Shown: positions 1 to 8,811, counted from the first letter of the stretch. The stretch: DNA of 64,000 bases from Cognatazoarcus halotolerans (GCF_009800965.1 NZ_WUAF01000023.1:1-64000), one strand, 5' to 3'. Program-made: numbers and translations. Notes: a model not told the origin generated them from the sequence alone.

Positions 1-140
1 GCTGGCTCAAGACGGTGGGCGGAATGAGAAAGACCCGATTCATTGGTCAGGCGAAAACCCAGATGGCGGCCTTCATATCCGGCGCGGCCTACAACCTTCT
101 CAGAATTGCGAAATTGAGCAATTCGAGAGCGGAAGCATGA
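1..140 (+). pseudogene. Transposase C-terminus, cut by the window edge
   Basis: The first 140 bases hold an open frame that enters from the left edge and ends at TGA 138-140, giving the last 45 residues of a protein. The sequence WLKTVGGMRKTRF followed by AAYNLLRIAKL matches the usual end of DDE transposases of the IS5/IS1182 type, where a lysine/arginine-rich GG-x-RKTR segment precedes an AYNL-R helix. Whether the element is complete cannot be judged because its 5' part lies outside the window. No terminal inverted repeat could be assigned in the 100 bases after the stop. It is listed as a partial element because no intact gene is visible. Confidence 0.7.
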
Positions 141-509
141 AGTGGTATCCGAAACTGCCCGTCGGAGCGTCCTCCGATGCGCGATTCGGCACCTCGAATC
201 GAATTGAGAAATCAAATCTCACCGTGAAGTCGCCATGAAAATTACGCTGGGGTCATTTGCTGGTGAGGAGTCTGGCGCTTTTGCATCAGCCTGCTAGCTG
301 GGCGGGACAGCGCAAGCTCGGCATACCAAGCCACGGTCATGCGTCGATGTTGGGCCCGATGAGCCGAAAACCCCCTGCACCGGGTTTGCGCTAATGTACG
401 GGTGACGACGTCCTTTCTTTCAGGCCCAACCCGTCTAGACTGAGAAAGTGTTTCTCCGAACGCATCGGAGGCGCGCCGACACAACAATAGTCAGAATGGG
501 AGACATACC
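141..509. other. Intergenic region between the transposase tail and ggt
   Basis: About 370 bases without a credible gene. Short open frames exist but are rich in R, S and P and have no recognisable domain. It probably holds the right end of the insertion element and the ggt promoter. A ribosome binding site (GGGAG) lies at about 499-503 before the ggt ATG. I see no clear -35/-10 pair. Confidence 0.5.
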
Positions 510-2441
510 ATGGCGTTCAGAAGGACAAGGGGGGCGGTGGGTGCCCTCGTTTCGGGCATCCTCGCCTTCAGCCTGATCGGGCCCGCCGTTGCCCGCGACG
601 ATTCCCGTCGGGACGAGTGGGGCCACGGCCAGAGCAAGTTCGATTCGCTGGCGGTCGAAGGGCGTGGCTATACCCAAGGGGTTGTCGCGGTATCGCATCC
701 CCTCGCGGCTGAGGCGGGCGCGCGCATGCTGGAGAATGGCGGCAACGCGATCGATGCGGCCGCGGCCATTCAGTTCGCGCTCAATGTGGTCGAGCCGCAG
801 TTCTCGGGCATCGGCGGTGGTGGTTTCATGGTCATCCACCTGGCAAAGCAGAACAAGACATTCGTTGTCGAGTCGCGCGAGAAGGCGCCCGCCGCGGCGA
901 CGCCTGACATGTTCCTCGGGCAGACCTTTACCGGCGCGTCGACTAGTGGTGTCTCGGTGGGGGTGCCCGGTACGCTGATGGGCGTTGATCATGCGCTGCG
1001 CAACTGGGGCACCAAGTCGCTCGCCTACGCGCTGCGCCCGGCCATCAAGCTGGCCGAGGACGGTTTCATGATCAACCGTTTCCTGGCGGCGAACATCGAG
1101 AGCTCCCGGACCGAACTGCAGCCCGAGACCAAGGCGATCTTCCGTTTGCCGGACGGCAGTCCCCTGCCCGAAGGCTACCTGCTCAAGCAGCCTGACCTGG
1201 CCAAGACCTTCCGCCTGATCGCCAAGAACGGTATCGACGTCTTCTACAAGGGCGAGATCGCCGACGCCATCGTCGCGGTGCAGAAGCGCAGCCAGATCGG
1301 CGATGCGGGCGTCGGCCGCATGACAACGGACGATCTCGCGGCCTACGACATCAAGATCCGCGAGCCGGTGGAGAGTACCTACCGGGGCTACACCATCAAG
1401 TCGATGTCGCCGCCGTCCTCGGGCGGCCTGTCGGTGATCATGATGCTCAAGCTTCTCGAGCCTTTCCCGGTGGGTGATGTATCCGCCGGCTGGGGTTTTG
1501 GTGCGCCCAAAACCATGAACACCATGATCGAGGCGATGCGCGTGACCTTTGCAGACCGCGCGGTATGGATGGGAGACAGCGATTTCGTGCCGGTGCCCGA
1601 GCGGGGGCTGCTGTCGGAGTGTTTCCTTGCCACCCGGCGTGCGCTGATCGATCCGCTCTCCCGCATGAGCACCCCGCTGGCCGGCGATCCCAACCCGTGC
1701 AACATCGCCGCGATCGATAGCGATACCAAGCTCGCGCTGGCGCCGCTGGATGAAGAGAAAGGCATCCACACCACCCACTTCTCGGTGGTGGACAAGTGGG
1801 GCAACATGGTCAGCTACACGACCACCATCGAGAGCACCTGGGGTACCGGCATCATGGTTCCGGGCTACGGCTTCCTGCTCAACAACGAGCTCACCGATTT
1901 CAACTTCACGCCGCAGTACGATGCCGCCACCGGCAACCCCGGTGCCAACGATGTGGCGCCTTTCAAGCGGCCGCGTTCGTCGATGTCACCGTCGATGTTG
2001 TTCAAGAATGGCAAGCCCGTGGCAGCTTACGGCTCGCCCGGCGGCTCGACGATCATCAACTCGGTGTTCAACATGACGCTGAACCTGATCGACCACGGCA
2101 TGACCATGCAGCAGGCGATCGATGCGCCGCGCCTGTCGGTGACCAGCGCCGGCGGGTCGGTGTCCTGCGAGCCGGGCATGGAGCCGGCCTTCCCGCAGGC
2201 CTCGCTCGATTTCCTGTCGAGCCTGGGGCACAGCCTGCCGATGGTCGGTGGCGTGCCTACCTGTACCGCGAGCATCGGCTCGGTGCAGGGCGTGGTGGTG
2301 GATCTGCGTACCGGCAAGCAGTACGGCGGGGCAGACCAGCGCCGCGAAGGTACGGTGATCGGTCTGCCGCGGCCGCGGCACGGGCATGATGACTGGTACG
2401 GCGATCGCGGCGACAAGCGCGCTCAAGGTCACCGCATGTAG
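510..2441 (+). CDS. ggt: Gamma-glutamyltranspeptidase (glutathione hydrolase), secreted
   Basis: A 643-residue N-terminal-nucleophile hydrolase that cleaves gamma-glutamyl bonds of glutathione and related compounds, probably in the periplasm. An N-terminal signal peptide (basic start, hydrophobic core, cleavage near the ALA-type site PAVAR) is present. The proenzyme self-cleaves before a catalytic Thr; here this is Thr421 in the IHTTHFSVVD motif, matching QTTHYSVVD of E. coli Ggt. Downstream GTGI and LLNNELTDF match the oxyanion and substrate-binding segments. Length is slightly above the E. coli enzyme (580) because of a charged His/Arg-rich tail. The start is chosen for its GGGAG site and signal peptide. 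It converges on the pxp operon, which degrades 5-oxoproline, a product derived from gamma-glutamyl compounds. Confidence 0.95.
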   Translation: MAFRRTRGAVGALVSGILAFSLIGPAVARDDSRRDEWGHGQSKFDSLAVEGRGYTQGVVAVSHPLAAEAGARMLENGGNAIDAAAAIQFALNVVEPQFSGIGGGGFMVIHLAKQNKTFVVESREKAPAAATPDMFLGQTFTGASTSGVSVGVPGTLMGVDHALRNWGTKSLAYALRPAIKLAEDGFMINRFLAANIESSRTELQPETKAIFRLPDGSPLPEGYLLKQPDLAKTFRLIAKNGIDVFYKGEIADAIVAVQKRSQIGDAGVGRMTTDDLAAYDIKIREPVESTYRGYTIKSMSPPSSGGLSVIMMLKLLEPFPVGDVSAGWGFGAPKTMNTMIEAMRVTFADRAVWMGDSDFVPVPERGLLSECFLATRRALIDPLSRMSTPLAGDPNPCNIAAIDSDTKLALAPLDEEKGIHTTHFSVVDKWGNMVSYTTTIESTWGTGIMVPGYGFLLNNELTDFNFTPQYDAATGNPGANDVAPFKRPRSSMSPSMLFKNGKPVAAYGSPGGSTIINSVFNMTLNLIDHGMTMQQAIDAPRLSVTSAGGSVSCEPGMEPAFPQASLDFLSSLGHSLPMVGGVPTCTASIGSVQGVVVDLRTGKQYGGADQRREGTVIGLPRPRHGHDDWYGDRGDKRAQGHRM

Positions 2442-2463
2442 AGCCCGTCGAGGCGGGTGATGG

Positions 2464-2492
2464 TAAGACGGGCGGCTTCGGCCGCCCGTTGT
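2464..2492. terminator. Rho-independent-like hairpin between ggt and pxpA
   Basis: A 9-bp perfect GC-rich stem (2468-2476 with 2481-2489) closes a TTCG tetraloop, followed on the + strand by a short T-rich stretch. It sits between two convergent genes and can serve ggt and possibly pxpA. Confidence 0.7.
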
Positions 2493-2511
2493 CATTTGCG
2501 GCGCGGAGCCG

Positions 2512-3300
2512 TCATGACCTTGTCCGGACCGTTCGACCAAACAGTGCCGGCAGCGGCAGCAGGGTATGGCCCCCCGCCTCGAGGCTGCTGCGCAGCTGCC
2601 GCGCGGTATCGACCGCGTGGGCGTTGTCGCCATGCACGCAGATGCTGTGGAAGGGCGTTTTCAAGACCTTGCCGCTGACGGTGACCACGCCGCCGGCCTC
2701 GATCATGCCCTGGACATGGGCGATGCAGTCGCTCGACTCGTGCAGCACGGCGCCGGCCTCGCGTCGTGGCACCAGCGTGGCCCGCTCGGTGTAGGCGCGA
2801 TCGGCAAAGACTTCGAGCGCCACCGCGAGGCCCGCCTGCTCGCCCGCGCGGGCGAGCTCCGAGAGCACCGGTGCGAGCAGGATCAGGCCCGCGTCGAAGG
2901 CCTTGACCGCGCGTGCCACCGTGGCCGCCATCGCGGCGTCCTCGCAGGCCATGTTGTTGAGTGCGCCATGCGGCTTCACGTGACTCAGCTGCCCGCCCTC
3001 GGCGGTGGCCATGGCCGTCAGCGCGCCGAGCTGGTAAATGATCGCGGCCTCGAGTTCGTCCGGCGCCATGTGCATGACGCGTCGGCCGAAACCCTGCAGG
3101 TCGGGGAAGGCCGGGTGGGCGCCGAGGCTGGTGCCGGCGGCAAGGGCAGCACGTACTGTGCGGCGCATCACCAGCGGGTCGCCGGCGTGGAAGCCGCAGG
3201 CGATGTTGGCCGAATCCACGATGCCCAGCAGCGCATCGTCCTCGCCCATCTTCCAGGCGCCGAAGGATTCGCCGAGGTCTGCGTTGAGATTGAGCTGCAT
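2512..3300 (-). CDS. pxpA: 5-oxoprolinase subunit A (LamB/YcsF family)
   Basis: A 262-residue protein of the LamB/YcsF family. PxpA works with PxpB and PxpC to hydrolyse 5-oxo-L-proline to glutamate using ATP in the cytoplasm. Family hallmarks seen are the N-terminal LNADLGESFG, IACGFHAGD, GAHPAFPD and VKPHGALNN motifs, which carry the acidic and histidine residues of the polysaccharide-deacetylase-like fold. Length is typical (about 245-260). It is the last gene of the marR-pxpB-pxpC-pxpA run, 18 bases after pxpC. Confidence 0.93.
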   Translation of the reverse strand: MQLNLNADLGESFGAWKMGEDDALLGIVDSANIACGFHAGDPLVMRRTVRAALAAGTSLGAHPAFPDLQGFGRRVMHMAPDELEAAIIYQLGALTAMATAEGGQLSHVKPHGALNNMACEDAAMAATVARAVKAFDAGLILLAPVLSELARAGEQAGLAVALEVFADRAYTERATLVPRREAGAVLHESSDCIAHVQGMIEAGGVVTVSGKVLKTPFHSICVHGDNAHAVDTARQLRSSLEAGGHTLLPLPALFGRTVRTRS

Positions 3301-3318
3301 GTCGTGTCTTCCGTGGGT

Positions 3319-4365
3319 TCAGGTGAGCGTCCGGTACTCGGGTGACAGCGCGTCGATCATGCCGCCGATGAGATTGCCGGCGTACAGGGCTTCAAGGTCG
3401 ATACCGTCTTCCGCCAGCGGGACGATGGCCGCAAGCAGGGCGCGGATGCGGGCTTCCTCGCTGCGGGCCAGCGATTCCGCTTCTGCCACCGAGACCAGTG
3501 AAAAGCGCACCGGGTCGCCGGGCCGGCGCAAGGCGAGCAGTGGCAGATCGACCGAGATGACCGTGGCGATCTTGGGATAGCCGCCGGCGGTCTGCCCGTC
3601 GGCGAGCAGCACGATCGGCAAGCCGTTGCCCGGCACCTGGATCGACCCGGGGACTGTCGCGTCCGAGATGATCTCGCGCGATGCGGCGTCGCGATGGGCC
3701 AGAGGCGGGCCCTCGAGGCGCATGCCCATGCGGTCGGCCTCCGAGCTAATGCGGTACTCCGATGCGCTAAGGCGCGCCAGCGCCGACTCGTCGAAAAAAT
3801 CGGCCTGCGGGCCGGCGACCAGCCGGATTGACGCGCCGCGGTCGATCGCTGGCGGTTTGCGCAGTACCTGTTCCGGCGTGCCGGGCGGCTCGGCTGCCCG
3901 CAAGCTGTCTCCCGCGGCCAGGGGGCGGCCATGTTGGCCACCGAGTCCGGCGCGCGCGTAGGTTGCGGCGCTGCCCATCTGGCGCGGGCAGTCCAGACCG
4001 GCCACTGCGAGCGTTACCGCGCGGTCGCGACCGCTGCCCTGCAGGCGCAGTTCGTCGCCGGCGACGAGCGTGGTGCTGCGCCACGGCGCGAGCGGGGTTT
4101 TCGTCCCTTCGCGCGAAAACTGCGCGGTGGCGTCGCCGGTCAGCGCGACGCGGATGCTGCCCTCGCGTACCACGAGGTGCAGGCCGCCGCCGAAGCATTC
4201 GATGACGGGCGCGTGTTCGTCATTGCCGACCAGCCGGTTGGCGATGCGCATCAAGGGCGTTGAGAGCGCGCCGGCCGAGGGCACGCCGAAGCGCCTGTAG
4301 CCCCGGCGGCCGGCGTCCTGTATCGACGAGAGTGCGCCTGCACTCTTGATCTCGAAGAGGTTCAT
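3319..4365 (-). CDS. pxpC: 5-oxoprolinase subunit C (biotin-dependent carboxyltransferase-like, KipA family)
   Basis: A 348-residue protein of the AHS2/KipA family, homologous to half of urea amidolyase carboxyltransferase domains. The N-terminus (SAGALSSIQDAGRRGYRRFGVP) contains the typical S-x-QD-GR-GY-x-x-G-V-x-x-GA signature. The internal LLADGQTAGGYPKIATV stretch is also diagnostic. Translation is coupled to pxpB: the pxpB stop overlaps this ATG by 4 bases (ATGA). A longer frame extends upstream, but the ATG at 4365 gives the canonical N-terminus. Confidence 0.93.
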   Translation of the reverse strand: MNLFEIKSAGALSSIQDAGRRGYRRFGVPSAGALSTPLMRIANRLVGNDEHAPVIECFGGGLHLVVREGSIRVALTGDATAQFSREGTKTPLAPWRSTTLVAGDELRLQGSGRDRAVTLAVAGLDCPRQMGSAATYARAGLGGQHGRPLAAGDSLRAAEPPGTPEQVLRKPPAIDRGASIRLVAGPQADFFDESALARLSASEYRISSEADRMGMRLEGPPLAHRDAASREIISDATVPGSIQVPGNGLPIVLLADGQTAGGYPKIATVISVDLPLLALRRPGDPVRFSLVSVAEAESLARSEEARIRALLAAIVPLAEDGIDLEALYAGNLIGGMIDALSPEYRTLT

Positions 4366-5111
4366 GGCTGTGTTGCCTCCGCGATGCACCAGCGGTGCGG
4401 GTCGATCCTGCCGGCAGCGCAATCAGCTGCGATGGTGCTGCAGGTGGCGCTGTCGACCGCCTCGAAGCACACCCGGTCTCCTGCCGCGAGCAGGGCCGGC
4501 GCCGGACAGCGGGCGTCGAACAGCGGAACCGGGCAGCGGCCGAGAAGATGCCAGCCGCCGGGGCTCTCCCAGGGATAGATGGCGGTCAGCCCGGTGGCGA
4601 TCGCCACGCTGCCGGCCGGCACGCGAACCCGCGGTTCGGTGCGTCGCGGCAGATGCAGTGCAGGCGGCAGATCGCCCATGAAGGGGAAGCCCGGCAGGAA
4701 GCCGAGCATGTACACGCTGTATTCGGTCTCGGCATGCAGGGCAACGACTTCCCGCGTGTCCAGGCCGCTGGCGGCAGCTACGTGGTCGAGGTCCGGGCCG
4801 CTCTCGCCGCCATAGCAGACAGGCAGGCGCCAATGGCGACCGGCGCGCAGCGGCGCATGCTCGGTTTCGTCGAGCAGCCCCTGGAGCGCGCTTTCGAGCG
4901 TTTCGCGTGAGGTGGCGAGCGGATCGTAGATGATCGTCAGGGAGCGGAAGGTCGGCACGGTCTCGATGATGCCGGCGAATGCGGGATTGCCCCGCTCGCG
5001 TGCTATCGCAGCGTCGAGCGCGTTGACCTCGGCGAGCAGGGCTGGGCTGATGAGATTGCCGAATTCGACGGTGAAGGCGGTGTTGCCGACGTCGAGAATG
5101 CGCGGATTCAT
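4362..5111 (-). CDS. pxpB: 5-oxoprolinase subunit B (KipI/AHS1 family)
   Basis: A 249-residue allophanate-hydrolase subunit 1-like protein, the partner of PxpC. Diagnostic motifs are the MLGFLPGFPFMGDLP segment, RVRVPAGSVAIA, and YPWESPGGWHLLGR. The start at 5111 is chosen because it gives the usual PxpB N-terminus (ILDVGNTAFTVEFGN) and lies 11 bases after the marR stop; a frame continues further upstream but overlaps marR. It is the first structural gene of the pxp operon. Confidence 0.93.
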   Translation of the reverse strand: MNPRILDVGNTAFTVEFGNLISPALLAEVNALDAAIARERGNPAFAGIIETVPTFRSLTIIYDPLATSRETLESALQGLLDETEHAPLRAGRHWRLPVCYGGESGPDLDHVAAASGLDTREVVALHAETEYSVYMLGFLPGFPFMGDLPPALHLPRRTEPRVRVPAGSVAIATGLTAIYPWESPGGWHLLGRCPVPLFDARCPAPALLAAGDRVCFEAVDSATCSTIAADCAAGRIDPHRWCIAEATQP

Positions 5112-5121
5112 CGGGGTGGGC

Positions 5122-5664
5122 TCACAGGCTCGATGTGGACGCGGCACGGGCGGCCTGGTCGTAGCGGCCGGACAGCGTACGAAGCAGACGGGCAAGCTCG
5201 CCGAGGTGTTCGTTCTCGTCCTCGTTCCCGGAAAAACCGGGCATCAGGCAGGCTTCGCGCAGGCCGCGGTAGCGCATGCAGGCGTCCCGCCCCTCGGGGG
5301 TTGCCGAGAAAAAGGCTTCCTTGCCTTTGCGCGCGCTGCTGACCAGCTTGAGCCCGGCGAGCTTCTTGAGCGAGTACGACACCACGTGGGTGTCTTCGAC
5401 ATTGAGCACGAAGCAGATGTCGGCCAGCCGCTTGGCCGTGTCGCGGTGGGTGACATGGTGCAGCACGAGCACGTCGATGGTGGTCATGTCCTCGTAGCCG
5501 GTGGCCGCCATGCAGCGCATCATCCAGCGGGAAAAGGCATGCCACGCGACGATCATGCCGTACTCGAACTCGGAGAGCTCTGGCGATTTGGCGGACACGA
5601 GATGATTCGAGGAGACGATGCGGTTGGGTTCGGTGCCTGCCGGCGACGTGGCTGATCGGGGCAT
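5122..5664 (-). CDS. MarR-family winged-helix regulator
   Basis: A 180-residue predicted transcription factor. The central part (DVLVLHHVTHRDTAKRLADI followed by VVSYSLKKLAGLKLV and the G-K-x-A-F-F-S-x-T-P-E-G wing) fits the MarR winged helix-turn-helix. It is read divergently from the TRAP genes and leads the pxp operon, so local regulation of both is the simplest inference. The start at 5664 follows a promoter-like TATAAT on the minus strand and excludes a long upstream frame that overlaps dctP. The inducer is unknown; 5-oxoproline is a reasonable guess from context. Confidence 0.85.
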   Translation of the reverse strand: MPRSATSPAGTEPNRIVSSNHLVSAKSPELSEFEYGMIVAWHAFSRWMMRCMAATGYEDMTTIDVLVLHHVTHRDTAKRLADICFVLNVEDTHVVSYSLKKLAGLKLVSSARKGKEAFFSATPEGRDACMRYRGLREACLMPGFSGNEDENEHLGELARLLRTLSGRYDQAARAASTSSL

Positions 5665-5684
5665 AGTGTTCTCACTTCGTCGAT

Positions 5685-5722
5685 AATGTCTTGACAAATT
5701 ATAGACAAAATACCAGTCTTGC
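5685..5722 (-). promoter_or_regulatory. marR promoter and possible operator in the marR/dctP divergent region
   Basis: On the minus strand a perfect TATAAT (plus-strand ATTATA at 5698-5703) lies about 34 bases before the marR ATG. Around it the plus strand carries a TGTC-TT-GACA inverted repeat at 5687-5696 and a repeated GACAAA element (5693-5698 and 5704-5709). This is the usual arrangement for a MarR-type operator overlapping its own promoter. No binding data; inferred from symmetry and position. Confidence 0.5.
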
Positions 5723-5820
5723 AACGTCGATGTGATCCGAGAGGTCGCATCGAGCGCGATTCTTCCCCGTTTCATCCATCCGTTCATGTTTCGCCGTCGA
5801 AATCTCCGGAGGTAAGCACG

Positions 5821-6810
5821 ATGATCAAACTGCCGCGACTCTGCTCCATTGCCTGCACGGCATTCACAGCGCTGGGGATCCAGTCCGCTGCGCTTGCCCA
5901 GACCACCTGGGACATGCCTACGCCCTATCCCGCCAACAATTTCCATACCGAGAACATCCAGCAGTTTGCCGACGACATCGCCAAGGGCACCGGCGGCAAG
6001 CTCAAGATCACGGTGCATCCCGGGGGCTCGCTGTTCAAGGCAAACGAGATCAAGCGTGCGGTGCAGGGCGGGCAGGCCCAGATCGGCGAGTTGCTGGTCT
6101 CCAGCCTGGCCAACGAAGACCCGATCTACGCGATCGATACCGTGCCTTTCCTTGCCACCAGCTACGCGGAATCGGCAAGGCTCTGGAAAGCGTCACGCGC
6201 GGCTGTCGAGGCGCGGCTCGCAAAGAACGGGCTGAAGCTCCTTTACGCTGTGCCCTGGCCGCCGCAAGGCATTTATTCGAAGACTGCACTGACCTCGATT
6301 GCCGACCTCAAGGGCGTCAAGATCCGCTCGTACAGCCCGACGGTCGCGCGCATGATCGAACTGATGGGCGCCCAGCCGGTAACCGTGCAGGCTGCGGATC
6401 TGACCCAGGCGCTGGCCACCGGCGTGGTCTCGGCCAACATCACCTCGTCTTCCACCGGTTACGACTCGAAGAGCTGGGAGCAACTTTCCTATTATTTCGA
6501 TGTGCAGGCGTGGTTGCCGAAGAACATGGTCTTCGTCTCGAAGAAGGTCTTCGACGGGCTTGATCCCGCAGCTCGCAAGGTGGTGCTCGACGCTGCCGTC
6601 GCCGCAGAGACGCGTGGCTGGAAAGTCTCGGAGGAAAAAACCGCGTGGTATGTCGATCAGCTCAAGAAGAACGGCATGAAGGTGCTGCCGGCCTCGGATG
6701 CGTTGCGTGCAGACCTCGTCAAGGTGGGGGACCGCATGACCGCCGAGTGGCTCGACAAAGCCGGCCCCGAGGGCAAGGCGGTGCTCGACGCCTACCGCGC
6801 GTCCAAGTGA
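5821..6810 (+). CDS. dctP: TRAP transporter periplasmic solute-binding protein (DctP family)
   Basis: A 329-residue periplasmic binding protein for a sodium-driven TRAP carrier. A signal peptide covers about residues 1-26 (ending SAALAQ). DctP features include the HPGGSLF segment, the QIGELLVS loop, and the LKGVKIRSYSP region containing the arginine expected to bind the substrate carboxylate. A strong GGAGG site lies 8 bases before the ATG. It is divergent from a MarR regulator and a 5-oxoprolinase operon. Some Bordetella pertussis DctP proteins are known to bind pyroglutamate, so 5-oxoproline is the leading substrate candidate; this is inference from neighbours. Confidence 0.9.
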   Translation: MIKLPRLCSIACTAFTALGIQSAALAQTTWDMPTPYPANNFHTENIQQFADDIAKGTGGKLKITVHPGGSLFKANEIKRAVQGGQAQIGELLVSSLANEDPIYAIDTVPFLATSYAESARLWKASRAAVEARLAKNGLKLLYAVPWPPQGIYSKTALTSIADLKGVKIRSYSPTVARMIELMGAQPVTVQAADLTQALATGVVSANITSSSTGYDSKSWEQLSYYFDVQAWLPKNMVFVSKKVFDGLDPAARKVVLDAAVAAETRGWKVSEEKTAWYVDQLKKNGMKVLPASDALRADLVKVGDRMTAEWLDKAGPEGKAVLDAYRASK

Positions 6811-6866
6811 CCGATTGACCGTCCCGCGGGCGTCGCCCGACGTCCGTGGTCCGGTGGGAGCGCATC

Positions 6867-7385
6867 ATGCGACAGTTCCTGGATTTTCTTTACCGCTTCG
6901 CCGGCGTGCTCGCCGCGCTCGGCATGGTCGGTACCCTGTTGATGGTCTCGGCGGGAATCTTCAGCCGTCCGCTGGGTATCTACCTGCGCGGCACCGATGA
7001 CTACGCCGGCTACTGCATGGCGGCCTGCGGATTTCTTGCGCTTGCCTATACCTTCAAGCACGGCGAGCACATCCGCGTCACGCTCCTGCTCGAGCGCGTG
7101 CCCGCAGGCCTTCGGCGCCTTCTCGAGTGGGTGTCGCTGGCGGTCGCAAGCGGGGTCGTGGCGCTGCTCGGCTGGTACAGCCTGCGGCTGGTGTTGCAGT
7201 CCTACGAATTCGGGGATGTCTCGCAGGGTGTCGATGCCACGCCCTTGTGGATCCCGCAGATTGCAATGGCTGTCGGCACGGCGGTACTTCTGATCGCACT
7301 GCTCGACGACCTGGTGATGACCTCGCTCGGTCGCCAACCCGCACGCCTGACCGCTCCCGGCCAGGAAGCTGCCCGCTTCGAATGA
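6867..7385 (+). CDS. dctQ: TRAP transporter small permease (DctQ family)
   Basis: A 172-residue four-helix membrane protein, the small subunit of the TRAP carrier. Hydrophobic segments fall at about residues 10-35, 48-68, 86-108 and 130-150. The short motif FSRPLGIYLRGTDDYAGYC fits the DctQ pattern around helix 2. The ATG at 6867 has a GGGAG site 7 bases upstream and gives a conventional N-terminus. It sits between dctP and dctM in the standard order. Confidence 0.88.
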   Translation: MRQFLDFLYRFAGVLAALGMVGTLLMVSAGIFSRPLGIYLRGTDDYAGYCMAACGFLALAYTFKHGEHIRVTLLLERVPAGLRRLLEWVSLAVASGVVALLGWYSLRLVLQSYEFGDVSQGVDATPLWIPQIAMAVGTAVLLIALLDDLVMTSLGRQPARLTAPGQEAARFE

Positions 7386-7395
7386 GGACGCTCCG

Positions 7396-8694
7396 ATGGA
7401 ACTGATGACTGCGGGCTTTCTCGTTGTCGCGATGTTGCTACTGCTGGCAGGTGGCGTATGGATCGGCCTGGCGCTGATGGCGGTGGGCTACCTGGGGATG
7501 ATGATGTTCACCGCCCGCGCGCCGGGCGACGGCATGGCAGTGGCGATCTGGGGGACCGGTTCCGGCTGGACGCTGACCGCTTTGCCGCTGTTCCTGTGGA
7601 TGGGCGAGATCCTCTTCCGCACGCGCCTGTCGTCCGACATGTTTCGCGGGCTGGCGCCGTGGCTGGGCGCGCTGCCCGGCAGGCTGCTGCATACCAACAT
7701 CATCGGGTGCACGTTGTTCGCCGCGGTGTCGGGCTCATCGGCTGCCACCTGTGCCACGATCGGCAAGATCAACCTGCCCGAGCTGGCGAAGCGCGGCTAT
7801 CCGGAATCGATGACGATCGGCACGCTCGCCGGCGCCGGTACCCTGGGGCTGCTCATTCCGCCATCGATCATCATGATCGTTTATGGGGTCTCGGCGGATG
7901 TCTCCATCGCCAAGCTATTCATCGGCGGCGTGTTCCCGGGCCTGCTGCTGGCCAGCCTGTTCATGGGCTGGGTGATCCTCTGGTCGTTGAGGAACAAGGA
8001 CAGGATCCCCGCGCCAGATGCGCCGACAAGCTTCGTCGAGAAGCTGCGGCTGTCGGCCAGCCTCATTCCGGTGGCGCTGTTGATCGGCGCGGTGCTCGGC
8101 TCGATCTACCTGGGAATCGCCACCGCCACCGAAGCAGCGGCGCTCGGCGTGCTCGGCAGCTTCGTGATTGCCGCCACGCAAGGCGCGTTGTCGCGCGAGA
8201 CCTTCGTGGCCAGCCTGATGGGGGCCACCCGCCTGTACTGCATGATCGCCCTGATCCTTGCCGGCTCGGCCTTCCTTACGCTGGCGATGGGCTATATCGG
8301 ACTACCCCGCCATCTCGCCGAATGGATCTCCGGGCTCGGTCTGTCTCAGGCCGGCCTGTTGCTCGCCCTGACCGGCTTCTTCATTCTGCTGGGCTGCTTT
8401 CTCGACGGTATTTCGGTGGTGGTCCTGACCATGGCGGTGTTGCTGCCGACCATCCAGACTGCCGGCATCGATCCGCTGTGGTTCGGAATCTTTGTCGTGG
8501 TGGTGGTCGAGATGGCCCAGATCACGCCGCCGGTCGGCTTCAACCTTTTCGTCCTGCAAGGCATGACCGGAAAACAGATGACTGAAGTGGCGCGCTACGC
8601 GATGCCGTATTTCCTGCTGATGTGCGTGGCGGTTGTCGTGCTCTACCTGTTTCCGGGGCTGGTGACCTGGCTGCCGGCGAAGATGATCGGCTGA
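7396..8694 (+). CDS. dctM: TRAP transporter large permease (DctM family)
   Basis: A 432-residue multi-spanning inner membrane protein, the ion-coupled transport subunit. It is almost entirely hydrophobic with the DctM hallmarks SGSSAATCATIG, GTLGLLIPPSIIMIVYG and the C-terminal EMAQITPPVGFNLFVLQG. It follows dctQ by 10 bases and ends the dctPQM operon. Length and topology match the family norm (about 425-430 residues). Confidence 0.92.
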   Translation: MELMTAGFLVVAMLLLLAGGVWIGLALMAVGYLGMMMFTARAPGDGMAVAIWGTGSGWTLTALPLFLWMGEILFRTRLSSDMFRGLAPWLGALPGRLLHTNIIGCTLFAAVSGSSAATCATIGKINLPELAKRGYPESMTIGTLAGAGTLGLLIPPSIIMIVYGVSADVSIAKLFIGGVFPGLLLASLFMGWVILWSLRNKDRIPAPDAPTSFVEKLRLSASLIPVALLIGAVLGSIYLGIATATEAAALGVLGSFVIAATQGALSRETFVASLMGATRLYCMIALILAGSAFLTLAMGYIGLPRHLAEWISGLGLSQAGLLLALTGFFILLGCFLDGISVVVLTMAVLLPTIQTAGIDPLWFGIFVVVVVEMAQITPPVGFNLFVLQGMTGKQMTEVARYAMPYFLLMCVAVVVLYLFPGLVTWLPAKMIG

Positions 8695-8811
8695 GTTTGC
8701 CGCGGCGCGATGCCGCTGCCCGCCGGCTGCGGCCGGAGGCGCCGGGCGGCAAATCCCGGCCGGCGCTACAATCCGTGCTTGTCCCCCAGGCAGATTGAAG
8801 ACCGCAAGCAG

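Noticed and set aside
242-487. Small minus-strand open frame upstream of ggt
   Set aside because: No domain, Arg/Ser-rich, overlaps the probable promoter of ggt; typical chance frame in GC-rich DNA.
435-1778. 447-residue minus-strand frame opposite ggt
   Set aside because: Antisense to a clear gamma-glutamyltranspeptidase; composition dominated by Arg, His and Gly with no recognisable domain.
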